Source of the DNA: Acidobacteriota bacterium
Lineage (GTDB): Bacteria > Acidobacteriota > Terriglobia > Bryobacterales > Bryobacteraceae
DNA: 64,000 nt
Reading direction: 5' to 3'
Assembly (NCBI GenBank): GCA_017304135.1
Contig: JAFLBB010000024.1
Span: forward strand, 1-64,000
Shown here piece by piece: positions 1-7,962 of this stretch. The position numbers were made by a program, and so were the translations under genes. Numbering within the stretch: the first letter of the stretch is position 1; each line of letters starts with the position of its first letter. The notes beneath the pieces were generated by a model, which had not been told where the DNA came from, ran no database searches, and worked only from the letters and a program-made list of their open reading frames with translations.

Positions 1-359
1 GCACCAACGATGAGGGTTGGGAAACGGTGTTCGTGAGCTGGCTCACAACCTCCCGGCTTTCCTCGCAGGATGCCGTTCTCGTCTACTCCGTGGGCGGGGG
101 CGATCTGGAGAACAACGTCAGCCCGAACCTGGTCAGGGCGCTGCAGTACGCCAAGGAGAAGGGCTCCAAGATCCTGGGCATTGTGGGCCGGAATGGCGGC
201 TTCACGGCACAGGTGGCCGACGCGTGCGCGATTGTGCCGACGGTGAACGCCGTTCATACGACGCCCCACGCCGAGGCCTTCCAGGCCGTGGTCTGGCATC
301 TTCTGGTATCCCATCCCAGCTTGAAGACGGCCGCCACGAAGTGGGAATCGATTCGCTAG
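1..359 (+). CDS. SIS-domain sugar-phosphate isomerase, GmhA-like (5' truncated)
   Basis: The reading frame is open from base 3, so the gene begins outside the window; about 118 C-terminal residues are visible. They form the second half of a SIS (sugar isomerase) domain, with the stretch VYSVGGGDLENN, then KILGIVGRNGG and a TPHAEAFQAVVWH segment. These are typical of D-sedoheptulose-7-phosphate isomerase relatives in capsule and S-layer heptose loci. The product would be D-glycero-D-manno-heptose 7-phosphate in the cytosol. The next gene, 8 bases downstream, is a heptose-bisphosphate phosphatase, which supports the heptose role. Substrate is inferred from family and context only. Confidence 0.85.
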   Translation, partial: TNDEGWETVFVSWLTTSRLSSQDAVLVYSVGGGDLENNVSPNLVRALQYAKEKGSKILGIVGRNGGFTAQVADACAIVPTVNAVHTTPHAEAFQAVVWHLLVSHPSLKTAATKWESIR

Positions 360-367
360 GGAGCGCC

Positions 368-919
368 GTGCCTCATCGCGCTGTATTTCTTGACCGGGAT
401 GGTGTGTTGAATCACGTCATCCTACGGGACCGCAAACCCTATCCGCCGGCGACGGTCTCTGAAGTCGTCATCCACGAGGGCGTCCAGGAGGCGTTGCGGG
501 AGTTGAAGCAGTTGGGCTTCCTGCTGATTGTGGTCACGAATCAACCCGATGTCGCCCGCGGGACCGCGACCAGGGCCGAGGTGGAACAGATTCACCGCCA
601 CATGGGCGGGTTATTGCCCGTGGACGAGTTCCGCGCCTGCTACCACGACTCCGGCGATGCCTGCGCCTGCCGCAAGCCGCGGCCTGGGATGCTGCTGGAT
701 GCGGCCCGCGAACACGGCATCGACCTCGCAGGAAGCTACATGGTGGGTGACCGTTGGCGCGATGTTGAGGCCGGAGAGTCGGCCGGATGCGTCACGGTCT
801 GGATCGATCCCGGCTACGACGAACGAGGGCCGGCTTCGGCCCCCGGCCACCGGGCGCTGACGCCGGCGGCGGCGCTGGCCTGGATCCTGGCACGGGAACG
901 TGCTCCCGGCCAGCCATAG
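368..919 (+). CDS. D-glycero-D-manno-heptose-1,7-bisphosphate 7-phosphatase (GmhB-like HAD)
   Basis: A 183-residue HAD-superfamily phosphatase. It opens with the nucleophile motif FLDRDGVLN (residues 6-14), has VTNQPDVARG as motif II, a Cys cluster (DACACRKPRPG) of the kind that binds zinc in GmhB, and MVGDRWRDVEAG as motifs III/IV. The start is the GTG at 368, preceded by AGGGAG; it lies 8 bases after the isomerase stop, so the two are probably co-transcribed. The frame stays open far upstream, but that part has no homology and overlaps the isomerase. Family knowledge: removes the 7-phosphate before nucleotide activation of heptose-1-phosphate. Confidence 0.88.
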   Translation: MPHRAVFLDRDGVLNHVILRDRKPYPPATVSEVVIHEGVQEALRELKQLGFLLIVVTNQPDVARGTATRAEVEQIHRHMGGLLPVDEFRACYHDSGDACACRKPRPGMLLDAAREHGIDLAGSYMVGDRWRDVEAGESAGCVTVWIDPGYDERGPASAPGHRALTPAAALAWILARERAPGQP

Positions 920-959
920 GGGCCGGCACCGCCACGCAAGGCGAACGTGGCCGGTCTTG

Positions 960-2030
960 TCAGGTGAACAGAAACGACTCCAGCGCATCGGCGCATCGCG
1001 ATGCCGCGCGGCCATCCCAGAACGCCGGAATCCTGCCCACCTTGGGTTCGCGGAGGTGCTCTTTCCACGCCGCCAGGATGCCTTCGGTGGAGGTCCCGGC
1101 GAGGCGATTGGTGCCTTCGTCAATGGTGATCGGACGTTCCGTGTTCTCGCGCAACGTCAGGCAGGGAATGCCCAACGCGGTGGTCTCCTCCTGAATGCCG
1201 CCGGAGTCGGTGAGCACAACGCTGGCCCGCGACATGAGGCTGAGGAAATCAAGGTAGCCGAGCGGCTCCAACAGGCGAATGCCGGGACTCAGCGTGCCGG
1301 AGAGCCTGGCTCGTGTGCGCGGGTGCACGGGGAAGTAGATGGGCAGGGTTTGGCTGATCTCATCCAGAGCCTGGAGGATGGCCGAGAACTGTTCGGGGGA
1401 GTCGACGTTGGCGGGGCGGTGCAAGGTGACCACTCCATACTTGCCGGTGGCATCAGTCAAAGCCGGGCGGGCGCGCGCCTGCTCGAGGTTGGCAACCAGT
1501 GAGTCGATCATCAGATTGCCCACGACGACCACACGCGATTCCGGCGCGCCCTCCTTGAGGAGGTTGCGCTTTCCGCTTTCCTCGGTGACCAGCAGCAGAT
1601 CAGAGATGGAATCGGTCACCAGGCGGTTGATCTCCTCCGGCATGCCGCGGTCAAAACTGCGCAGGCCGGCCTCCACGTGCACGACGGGAATCCCCATCTT
1701 GGCGGCCACGAGGGCGGCGGCTACGGTGGAGTTGACGTCGCCCACGACGATCACGGCGGCGGGACGTTCGCTTTCGCAGACAGGCTCGATGCGCTTCATG
1801 ATCTCGGCGGTTTGCACGGCATGGCTGCCGGACCCGACTTCGAGGAAGTGTGCCGGGTCGGGCATGCCCAGATCGCGGAAGAACGCCCCCGACATCCGAT
1901 CATCGTAGTGCTGGCCGGTGTGGACCAGCAGCGGCTGAAAGCGTGGCCGGTTTCCCAGTTCACGAACCAGGGGCGCGAGTTTCATGAAGTTCGGCCGGGC
2001 GCCGCCGACACAGAGTAGTTTTTTTGTCAT
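960..2030 (-). CDS. wecB: UDP-N-acetylglucosamine 2-epimerase (non-hydrolysing)
   Basis: A 356-residue protein matching the non-hydrolysing WecB/MnaA family over its full usual length. It starts [17 protein letters not shown] and shows [26 protein letters not shown] (substrate-binding region), [10 protein letters not shown] and the C-terminal [10 protein letters not shown] motif that contacts UDP. It interconverts UDP-GlcNAc and UDP-ManNAc in the cytosol. Its ATG overlaps the stop of the acyltransferase gene by the ATGA tetranucleotide, so it is the last gene of a minus-strand run with the aminotransferase and acyltransferase. Confidence 0.93.
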   Translation of the reverse strand: MTKKLLCVGGARPNFMKLAPLVRELGNRPRFQPLLVHTGQHYDDRMSGAFFRDLGMPDPAHFLEVGSGSHAVQTAEIMKRIEPVCESERPAAVIVVGDVNSTVAAALVAAKMGIPVVHVEAGLRSFDRGMPEEINRLVTDSISDLLLVTEESGKRNLLKEGAPESRVVVVGNLMIDSLVANLEQARARPALTDATGKYGVVTLHRPANVDSPEQFSAILQALDEISQTLPIYFPVHPRTRARLSGTLSPGIRLLEPLGYLDFLSLMSRASVVLTDSGGIQEETTALGIPCLTLRENTERPITIDEGTNRLAGTSTEGILAAWKEHLREPKVGRIPAFWDGRAASRCADALESFLFT

Positions 2031-2767
2031 GAGGAAGAGTTGGAGAACGGTTTGAGCGGAGATTGCTCGAGGACACGAGCGGGATTGCCGACGGCGATGG
2101 CGTAGGCAGGGACGCTGCGGGAGACCACACTGCCCGCTCCCACGATCGCCCCCTCGCCAATGGTCACACCGGGCAGAATGATGCAGCGCCGGCCAATCCA
2201 GGCGTAGCGGCAGATCTTGATGGGCTTGATGTCGGCCGCGTCGGGCGGCTCGAGGGCCACGCGGCGGACCGCATCGAGCGGGTGGCCGAAGTTATCCGTG
2301 ATGTAGCACTCGCTGGCGATCAGCACGTCGTGCTCGATTTCGACGTTCAGATTGACGGAGATGGTCGTTTCATGGCCAAGGAAAACGTGGTCGCCGATGG
2401 TCACCCGGGGCCGGTCAAAGACACGCCCCGCCAGCACGGCGAGCTTGCCGGAGATGGTGACGTCATTGCCCACGCTGAGTTCCAGTGAACCGCCCAAAGT
2501 GGGTGAAACCTCGAGCGAGAGACGCTTGCCCAGCGACGCACAGCGGCTGCGGAAAAGAGGGACGCGCCAGAAGGTGATGGCAATCCAGCGGCAGGGCCGG
2601 ATCAAGCCCAGATACCACACGGTCTCCAGCAGGAGAACGAGGCTGTCGTACCACTTCCAGGCCGGGAGGTTGAAATTGAGGATCGCTTTCGCGGATCTCT
2701 TCAATGCGGCATAGAACGGCGTGTCTGCCCTCTTGATCTTGAGAATGAACCCGTCCAAGGCCTTCAT
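2027..2767 (-). CDS. Hexapeptide-repeat (left-handed beta-helix) acyltransferase
   Basis: A 246-residue protein. The N-terminal ~85 residues are hydrophobic and amphipathic ([20 protein letters not shown]), possibly membrane-associating. Residues ~90-235 form a left-handed beta-helix with hexapeptide repeats ([41 protein letters not shown]) as in WcaF/MaA-type O- or N-acetyltransferases. It probably acetylates a sugar or sugar nucleotide during polysaccharide assembly. It overlaps wecB by 4 bases, and the aminotransferase gene lies 87 bases upstream, so it could use the amino group made by that enzyme. The acceptor is not known. Confidence 0.82.
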   Translation of the reverse strand: MKALDGFILKIKRADTPFYAALKRSAKAILNFNLPAWKWYDSLVLLLETVWYLGLIRPCRWIAITFWRVPLFRSRCASLGKRLSLEVSPTLGGSLELSVGNDVTISGKLAVLAGRVFDRPRVTIGDHVFLGHETTISVNLNVEIEHDVLIASECYITDNFGHPLDAVRRVALEPPDAADIKPIKICRYAWIGRRCIILPGVTIGEGAIVGAGSVVSRSVPAYAIAVGNPARVLEQSPLKPFSNSSS

Positions 2768-2854
2768 AGAGCCAATCCCCGGTATTGTAGCTGAATGCCC
2801 ATCGCAATCATCTATCGGCGCGCCGAAGCCTCAACCGCAGGTGGTATCGAGCCA

Positions 2855-3991
2855 TCAGCGGGCCCCATAAAAGCGGCCGATGGCGTGGCAGACATAGGCG
2901 ATGTCGTCCGCTGAAAGCCCCGGATAGATGGGCAAGGCCAGCGCCTGCGTGGCCAGGAGTTCGCTCACCGGCAGATCTCCGGGCCGATAGCCGAGGTAGG
3001 CAAAGCAGGGCTGCAGATGGAGAGGGGTGGGGTAATAGACTTCGGTTGCGATGCCCTGGCCGGTGAGGAAGGCCCGCAGCGGCTCGCGATCGGCGCAGGT
3101 GATTACAAACTGGTGAAACGTGTGGCGCACGGCGGGCGCTTCCGGGGCCGGTAAGCGGATCGGGTATCCCTCCGGTTCGAGCAACCGGCGGTAGAGGGCC
3201 GCGTTGCCCCGGCGCATTTCGTTCCACTCCTCCAGCCTGGTGAGTTTGGCCGACAGAATCACGGCCTGCAGCGAGTCCAGGCGGGAGTTGATTCCCACCT
3301 CCTCATGCAGGTAGCGCACGCGGGAACCGTGCACACGCAACATGGCCAGGCGCTCGGCCAGCGCCTCGTCGCCGGTGGTGATCATGCCCGCGTCGCCATA
3401 GGCTCCGAGGTTTTTCGTGGGAAAGAAGCTCCAGCTTGCCATGGCGCCGAAGCTGCCCGCCGGCCGGCCATTCCAGCTCGATCCAATGGCCTGGGCGGCA
3501 TCTTCGATCAAGACGATTCCACGCTCGAGGCAGGCGCGTTGCAGTGGATCGAGGTCCATGCAGGCGCCGAACAGATGCACGGGCAGCACGGCGCGAATGC
3601 GTTGCTCGCGCGCCAGCAGCTCAAGCGCCTTGGCCGTGTCCAGCTGAAAGGTGCGCGGGTCCACGTCGCAAAACACCGGACGCGCCCCAAGCCGGTGGAT
3701 CGAGCTCGCCGTGGCGAAGAACGAGTAGGGAGTGGTGAGAACATGGTCGCCCGGCCCGATGCCGGCAGCCATCAAGGAGAGCAACAGCGCGTCGGTGCCG
3801 GATGCGCAGGCGATGGCGTGGCGGCACCCGATGTAGGCGGCAATGGCCTCCTCGAACTGACGGACGGGCCCGCCGAGAATGAATTGCTGCGTCCGGAATA
3901 ACTCCGCGACGCCGTCCTGAATCAGGCTCTCTACCTGCCGGTGTTGCCAGGACAGGTCAATCAAAGGCACTTTCCGCACTGGTTGGCTCAC
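2855..3991 (-). CDS. DegT/DnrJ/EryC1-family PLP-dependent sugar aminotransferase
   Basis: A 378-residue fold-type I aminotransferase. It contains CASGTDALLL (PLP phosphate site), EDAAQAIGSSW and the lysine motif FPTKNLGAYGDAGM near residue 190, where the Lys would form the PLP aldimine. Family knowledge: these enzymes transaminate keto-sugar nucleotides (WecE, ArnB, DesV types). It starts 22 bases after the replication-initiator stop, which is an odd neighbour, and runs into the acyltransferase and epimerase genes. A likely route is transamination then acylation, giving an acylamino sugar. Confidence 0.9.
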   Translation of the reverse strand: MSQPVRKVPLIDLSWQHRQVESLIQDGVAELFRTQQFILGGPVRQFEEAIAAYIGCRHAIACASGTDALLLSLMAAGIGPGDHVLTTPYSFFATASSIHRLGARPVFCDVDPRTFQLDTAKALELLAREQRIRAVLPVHLFGACMDLDPLQRACLERGIVLIEDAAQAIGSSWNGRPAGSFGAMASWSFFPTKNLGAYGDAGMITTGDEALAERLAMLRVHGSRVRYLHEEVGINSRLDSLQAVILSAKLTRLEEWNEMRRGNAALYRRLLEPEGYPIRLPAPEAPAVRHTFHQFVITCADREPLRAFLTGQGIATEVYYPTPLHLQPCFAYLGYRPGDLPVSELLATQALALPIYPGLSADDIAYVCHAIGRFYGAR

Positions 3992-4013
3992 GTGCTCCTG
4001 GTCGCTCCGCAGT

Positions 4014-5639
4014 TCATTGTTCCGCCGGCAATACGCCGAAGTAGTCGCCGTTCTCGGCGGAGCCGAAGGGCAGGACGACCTGTTGCGCTTTCAGACGGAG
4101 CCTCCATCTCTCAAAGGGCGGAGCTTCGCGCTTGGACACCTCGGCGAGCATCAACTGCTCCACCTCGGAATGCAGGACTGCTTCGGGGGCATGATGGAAG
4201 GCCCCGGACCGGCGCACGGCGTCGAAGGCGTCCTTGCGAAGAGACTCCCGCACCTGCTCGGAAAGGTGGCTCAGCGCCGCCAGCCCCAATTTCCTGCAGT
4301 GCTCTTCGTAGTCGAGGATGAGCTGCCGTTCCTCGGCCTCCTGATGCTGGCGCCGCATGGCTTCCCGCTGCGCCTGAAATCGGTTCCGGGCATTCTCGGC
4401 GAAATCCTTGGGGATCAAGCGCTCCCGGGCAGGGAGGTCCTTGATCAGTTTGACCACCAGGCCGGCCGCATTGCGCAGGCTCTGCCCGCTGGTCTGCTTG
4501 TAGTGGCACATTTCGATGGCGATCATCGCTGTGTCCAGATACTCGGTCGCCGCCTCCGAGGAGAGGCCGAGCTCAAAAGCGCGTTTGGCCACGCTCGCCG
4601 CCACATGAGGCACAACGCCGAGATGCTTCAGGTCGTCCACAATCTTGGCGACACGCTGAACCGAGTAAAACTCGCTCCAGTCCTCCAGGGCATCACACCA
4701 GGCCGAGGCCTGCTGCGAGGGGAAGCCGGTTCCTTCCAGATGCTTCTGGCAATAGGCCCGCAGCGACTCCTTGTCCATTTGGGCGGAGTGTTCCAGCAGC
4801 CTTCTGGATTCCGGGGTATAGGCCAGGTGCCGGTGCAAAGCAATGCGCCAATCAGCTGTCGACACAACATGCCATGCCCCCAGCACGCGCGCCTTTACCA
4901 GTTGCTCAAAGGCTGGTTCGAGAGTCTGCATCAGGCGCGAAAAATACTTCGGTACCGACAGGATTCCCAGATGCTCAGCCGCCAGACGGCGGGCGTCGAT
5001 CACCACCATGTCGGTGCGCTCGAAGGCAACCACGAGATAGCGGTAGAGGTGCTTGGCCGTAATGCCGTCCAGGTCCATGTAGGTGCCGGCGTCGAGGACA
5101 CGGAAGAAACCGCGGTCCATGGCCTGGATCACCTTGTCGGTCCAAGTCACCGATCCGGTGAAGCGGCCCGTGGAGTGATCGACGAAACAGGAAAACTCCT
5201 GGAACACGTTCAGCCACTTCACCTCTTCCTGGCGGTCGGTGGCCGTCAGCGCGCGGAAGCGCAGCGGGATGAAGCGGTCCATGGCCAGTTTCAGGCGCTG
5301 GTAAAACTTGCCATGAACACTGGAAATGTTCAGAATCTTGGCCAGCTCGCGGCCGGTGAAGGTGACCGTCTTGGAGAAGTTGTTGCGGTAGGTCAGCACG
5401 CCGAGGGCGACGAAGATGTCCAGGTCCTGCTCGGTCGGCAGCCCCAGATCGGCGTTCCCCTGAACCTGCCAGAGCACATTGGCATCGGTGCCGTCCGGAA
5501 GCGTCTTACGTCCCCGGATCTCGATCTTTCCCACGCGTTTCCCGACCCGGCGTTCCAGCACTGCAAACGGTATAACCGCTAGGTTCTCTTCTTCAACAGA
5601 CAAGTTGATAAGAGAGGATTTCCTGGATGGCTTGTCCAT
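4014..5639 (-). CDS. Plasmid-type replication initiator protein (RPA family)
   Basis: A 541-residue protein whose first ~270 residues resemble the replication initiator protein A (RPA) family of plasmids: NLAVIPFAVLERR, GLPTEQDLDIFVALGVLTY, VTFTGRELAKILN and later DLDGITAKHLYRYLVVAFER with winged-helix-like spacing. The C-terminal half is charged and helical (RNRFQAQREAMRRQHQEAEER) without a recognised domain. The ATG at 5639 is chosen because AAGG precedes it at good distance; a GTG at 5693 would add 18 residues but lacks a ribosome site. Role by family: binds the origin and starts replication. Upstream is an AT-rich intergenic stretch. Being directly followed by sugar genes is unusual. Confidence 0.78.
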   Translation of the reverse strand: MDKPSRKSSLINLSVEEENLAVIPFAVLERRVGKRVGKIEIRGRKTLPDGTDANVLWQVQGNADLGLPTEQDLDIFVALGVLTYRNNFSKTVTFTGRELAKILNISSVHGKFYQRLKLAMDRFIPLRFRALTATDRQEEVKWLNVFQEFSCFVDHSTGRFTGSVTWTDKVIQAMDRGFFRVLDAGTYMDLDGITAKHLYRYLVVAFERTDMVVIDARRLAAEHLGILSVPKYFSRLMQTLEPAFEQLVKARVLGAWHVVSTADWRIALHRHLAYTPESRRLLEHSAQMDKESLRAYCQKHLEGTGFPSQQASAWCDALEDWSEFYSVQRVAKIVDDLKHLGVVPHVAASVAKRAFELGLSSEAATEYLDTAMIAIEMCHYKQTSGQSLRNAAGLVVKLIKDLPARERLIPKDFAENARNRFQAQREAMRRQHQEAEERQLILDYEEHCRKLGLAALSHLSEQVRESLRKDAFDAVRRSGAFHHAPEAVLHSEVEQLMLAEVSKREAPPFERWRLRLKAQQVVLPFGSAENGDYFGVLPAEQ

Positions 5640-6152
5640 GTGGCCTTGGCCCGCCCGCAATCTCACAGGTTCGGCTCCCTTTAGGATGTACACTTCAGGT
5701 CACCATTCGTCTACGGGTTTCCGATCAGACCCATGCCGAAGCCTGACATTTATGATCAACCACACGGAAGGCCTGAGTTGGGGCTGAATCTGGCCTCCAA
5801 AACCATGGATACCATTCAACCAGTAGAACCAAAAACCAACCATAGACAGTAGCATGAGCGTGAGTTGATCCTGTAAGTTATTATTTTTCAGCAGCTTACG
5901 CAATTTCACGCATTCAGCTGCATCGTGTGCTTCAGCGGAAAGGCGTGGGTTTGATCATAAGAAACTGGTAAGACTCCTGTTATCAGGGTCTTTGAGCTGA
6001 AATGCGTAGAATCTGCATCAATCCCAGGACTGATCCGTTTGATTCTGCACTCTGTTCTGAATTCACCGAACTCCTCTCCAGAGGCCTGGAATGCCACATG
6101 TTCGTGAGGAGCCCACGCTATTTCCCATCAGACACATGGGGGAGGGGGGAAT
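5640..6152. other. AT-rich intergenic region upstream of rep; possible origin
   Basis: There is no convincing gene between rep and the folded fliD leader. The part from about 5815 to 6060 is clearly richer in A+T than the flanking genes. The hexamer TTCAGC occurs at 5887, 5913 and 5931, and a near-perfect inverted pair lies at 5909-5919 and 5995-6006 (CGCATTCAGCT against AGCTGAAATGCG, one-base bulge). GATC occurs five times between 5721 and 6035. These fit a replication origin or rep operator, but no classical evenly spaced iterons are visible, so the call is tentative. Confidence 0.3.
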
Positions 6153-6225
6153 TTTACGCTGAGACTCACACGGCTTACGCGCGTCCCCATGGCCGTTTCC
6201 GGCCTTCTGTGGGTTTCAGCGTAAA
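6153..6225 (+). ncRNA. Long-stem structured leader upstream of fliD
   Basis: Bases 6153-6170 pair with 6208-6225 to form an 18-bp stem with no bulge. Its outer 10 bp are exact (TTTACGCTGA with TCAGCGTAAA). Two pairs in the inner part are G-U (6163 with 6215, 6166 with 6212), which would be mismatches in the complementary transcript, so the fold favours plus-strand RNA. Inside the 37-base cap a small GGCC-GTTTCC-GGCC hairpin lies at 6191-6204. The element ends about 50 bases before the fliD start and has no T-run after it, so it does not look like a terminator. It may be a regulatory leader or a protein-binding RNA. Confidence 0.5.
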
Positions 6226-6274
6226 GGGAATATTCCGTGTTGGTTCACTGGATGCGGGCCGATAAGGGATTGGA

Positions 6275-7636
6275 ATGGGCATCACTCCGCTCAAGTTCAC
6301 GGGCATCAGCAGCTTTTCTGAGGATTTTCAAACCATCCTCTCGCGCGCGGTTTCGATTGCTTCCCTGCCGCTGCAGCAGTTGCAGAACAATCAGACCGAC
6401 CTTCTGGCCCGCAAGCAGGTGCTCTCGGCCTTACGCGGCAGTGTGGCCGATCTTGCCCTGACCGTGGAGGCATTGGGAGAGGCTGGATCGAATCGCAGCC
6501 TCAGCGTGATTTCCTCCAATACGAACCGCGTCACGGTGTCCCGCAATGGTTCGGCCACCAGCGGTGTCTATCACATCACCAACATCACCTCGGTGGCGGC
6601 GGCGGCAAGTGAGAACCTGGCGGCCGGGCTGGATACCCAGGACACAACCGCCGTCGATGCCGACGACTCGGTCGAACTTGTACTGGGAACTGCCGCGCAC
6701 ACGTTCTCGCTGACCAGCGAAACCAACAACCTCGTCGGGCTGCGCGATGCGATCAATAACGCAAACGCAGGCGTAACGGCGACCATCATCAACTCCGGCG
6801 CCCAGACGGGGGCCTATTATCTCTCCCTCACGGCGGCACAACCTGGTGAGACAACCCTGGAACTGCGTTCCGAGGCCGGCAACGCCGCCACCAATCTGCT
6901 CACCAGCTCCAACCAGGGCGCCAACGCCGAGTTTGAGCTGAATGGAATCGACATCAGCCGCAGCGACAACACCATCTCCGACGTCATCGACGGGCTGACG
7001 CTGACGATCCTGAATGAGACCGAGAGCGGTGAAGAAGTGACCATCACGGCCAACTCCTCCCGCGGCAGCCTGGCCTCACTGCTCAACAACTTCGTCGCCG
7101 CCTACAACGCCACCTCTTCGGCTGTGAACGCACACATTGGCGAGGATGCCGGCATCTTGTCGGGAGATCCCATCCTGCGCCAGATTCAGGGCGCGCTCCG
7201 CTCCCTGGCCGGCTACTCCGGCAGTGGGGAAGTGGCCTCACTGACGGCGCTGGGGATTGAGCTCGACAAGACCGGCACGATGAGCTTCCAATCGGCCAAG
7301 TTTTACTCACTAAGCACGTCGCAGTTTGAATCAGCGCTCGATCTAATGGGGACGGTGCAGACCGGCTTTGGCCTTCTGGCCCGCCGCCTGGACGAGATCA
7401 GCAACCCCATTACGGGCCTGATCAAGAAACAGCAGGACTCCATCGACGTCGCCGACAACCGCCTGGATGACCAGATTGCCTCGGTCTCCGAGCGCATCAC
7501 GGTGATGCAGAGTTCCCTCGCCCTCAAACTGCAGCAGGCCGATGTTCTCATTAGCCAGTTCACGGCCCAACAAACCCAGCTCGAAGCCATCGTCAAATCC
7601 CTCAACACGCTCACCTTCGGCAAGGAGAAAAGCTGA
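6275..7636 (+). CDS. fliD: Flagellar filament cap protein FliD (hook-associated protein 2)
   Basis: A 453-residue FliD. Residues ~1-110 are the FliD N-terminal domain (MGITPLKFTGISSFSEDF, then a Gln-rich coiled coil). The middle has the D2/D3 region with VTATIINSG and LELNGIDISRSDNTI-type segments. The C-terminal ~200 residues (FVAAYNATSSAVNAHIG, then ITVMQSSLALKLQQADVLISQFTAQQTQLEAIVKSL) form the coiled-coil domain that builds the filament cap. AAGGG at 6264-6268 is the ribosome site. The protein is exported through the flagellar export apparatus. Its stop overlaps the next start (TGATG), so it forms an operon with the small downstream gene. Confidence 0.95.
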   Translation: MGITPLKFTGISSFSEDFQTILSRAVSIASLPLQQLQNNQTDLLARKQVLSALRGSVADLALTVEALGEAGSNRSLSVISSNTNRVTVSRNGSATSGVYHITNITSVAAAASENLAAGLDTQDTTAVDADDSVELVLGTAAHTFSLTSETNNLVGLRDAINNANAGVTATIINSGAQTGAYYLSLTAAQPGETTLELRSEAGNAATNLLTSSNQGANAEFELNGIDISRSDNTISDVIDGLTLTILNETESGEEVTITANSSRGSLASLLNNFVAAYNATSSAVNAHIGEDAGILSGDPILRQIQGALRSLAGYSGSGEVASLTALGIELDKTGTMSFQSAKFYSLSTSQFESALDLMGTVQTGFGLLARRLDEISNPITGLIKKQQDSIDVADNRLDDQIASVSERITVMQSSLALKLQQADVLISQFTAQQTQLEAIVKSLNTLTFGKEKS

Positions 7637-7962
7637 TGAGCGAGTGGGCCTCCCTGCTTGCTGAGCTGGAGCGGATCGACTTCGAACTGCAGCGCACCTC
7701 CGACCCGGACGCCCTGGTGTCCTGGGCGCGCCAGCGCGGCCTTCTTCTGCTCCGCCTGCAATCACTCCCGCAAGGCGAAGCCGGCGAAACCGAACGCGTG
7801 CGGGCGCAGCTTGCCCTGGCCAGGGGACAAGAGCTGGTATTGGAATGGTGCGGAAAGCGCGACCAGATGCGCACGGAGGCAGGCAACCTGCACATGTCGC
7901 GCACCATGCTGCAGAGCCTGCGGCCATCGCGCCGCGGCTCCTACTTCAACTTCGAAAGTTAG
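7636..7962 (+). CDS. Small FliT-like protein, putative flagellar export chaperone
   Basis: A 108-residue soluble protein, mostly alpha-helical (WASLLAELERIDFELQR, ERVRAQLALARGQELVLEW). It has no recognised sequence motif. Its position, translationally coupled to fliD by a one-base stop/start overlap, is where fliS or fliT usually lies. The size and helix content fit a FliT-like chaperone for FliD. The function is inferred from context only. The stop codon (TAG, 7960-7962) overlaps the stop of the convergent TPR gene. Confidence 0.6.
   Translation: MSEWASLLAELERIDFELQRTSDPDALVSWARQRGLLLLRLQSLPQGEAGETERVRAQLALARGQELVLEWCGKRDQMRTEAGNLHMSRTMLQSLRPSRRGSYFNFES

Noticed and set aside
17..919. Long plus-strand open frame covering both the isomerase and phosphatase
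   Set aside because: Only the part from GTG 368 has homology; the upstream part is the isomerase read in another frame.
920..959. Possible bidirectional terminator between gmhB-like and wecB genes
   Set aside because: Only a 6-bp stem (GCCACG/CGTGGC) with a 9-base loop and no T-run; too weak to annotate.
5700..5909. Small minus-strand frame before rep with a hydrophobic stretch
   Set aside because: GTG start without a ribosome site, no homology, and it lies in the AT-rich candidate origin where chance hydrophobic frames are common.
6258..6265. GCCGATAA just before fliD, a perfect sigma-28 minus-10 box
   Set aside because: There is no minus-35 at the right distance (GTTGGTTC is found), and the transcript would begin inside the ribosome site AAGGG. 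It is probably chance overlap with that site.
7959..7962. Overlapping stop codons of convergent genes here and at 52756-52759
   Set aside because: Real, but a compact gene-end arrangement that is common in dense genomes and needs no special explanation.
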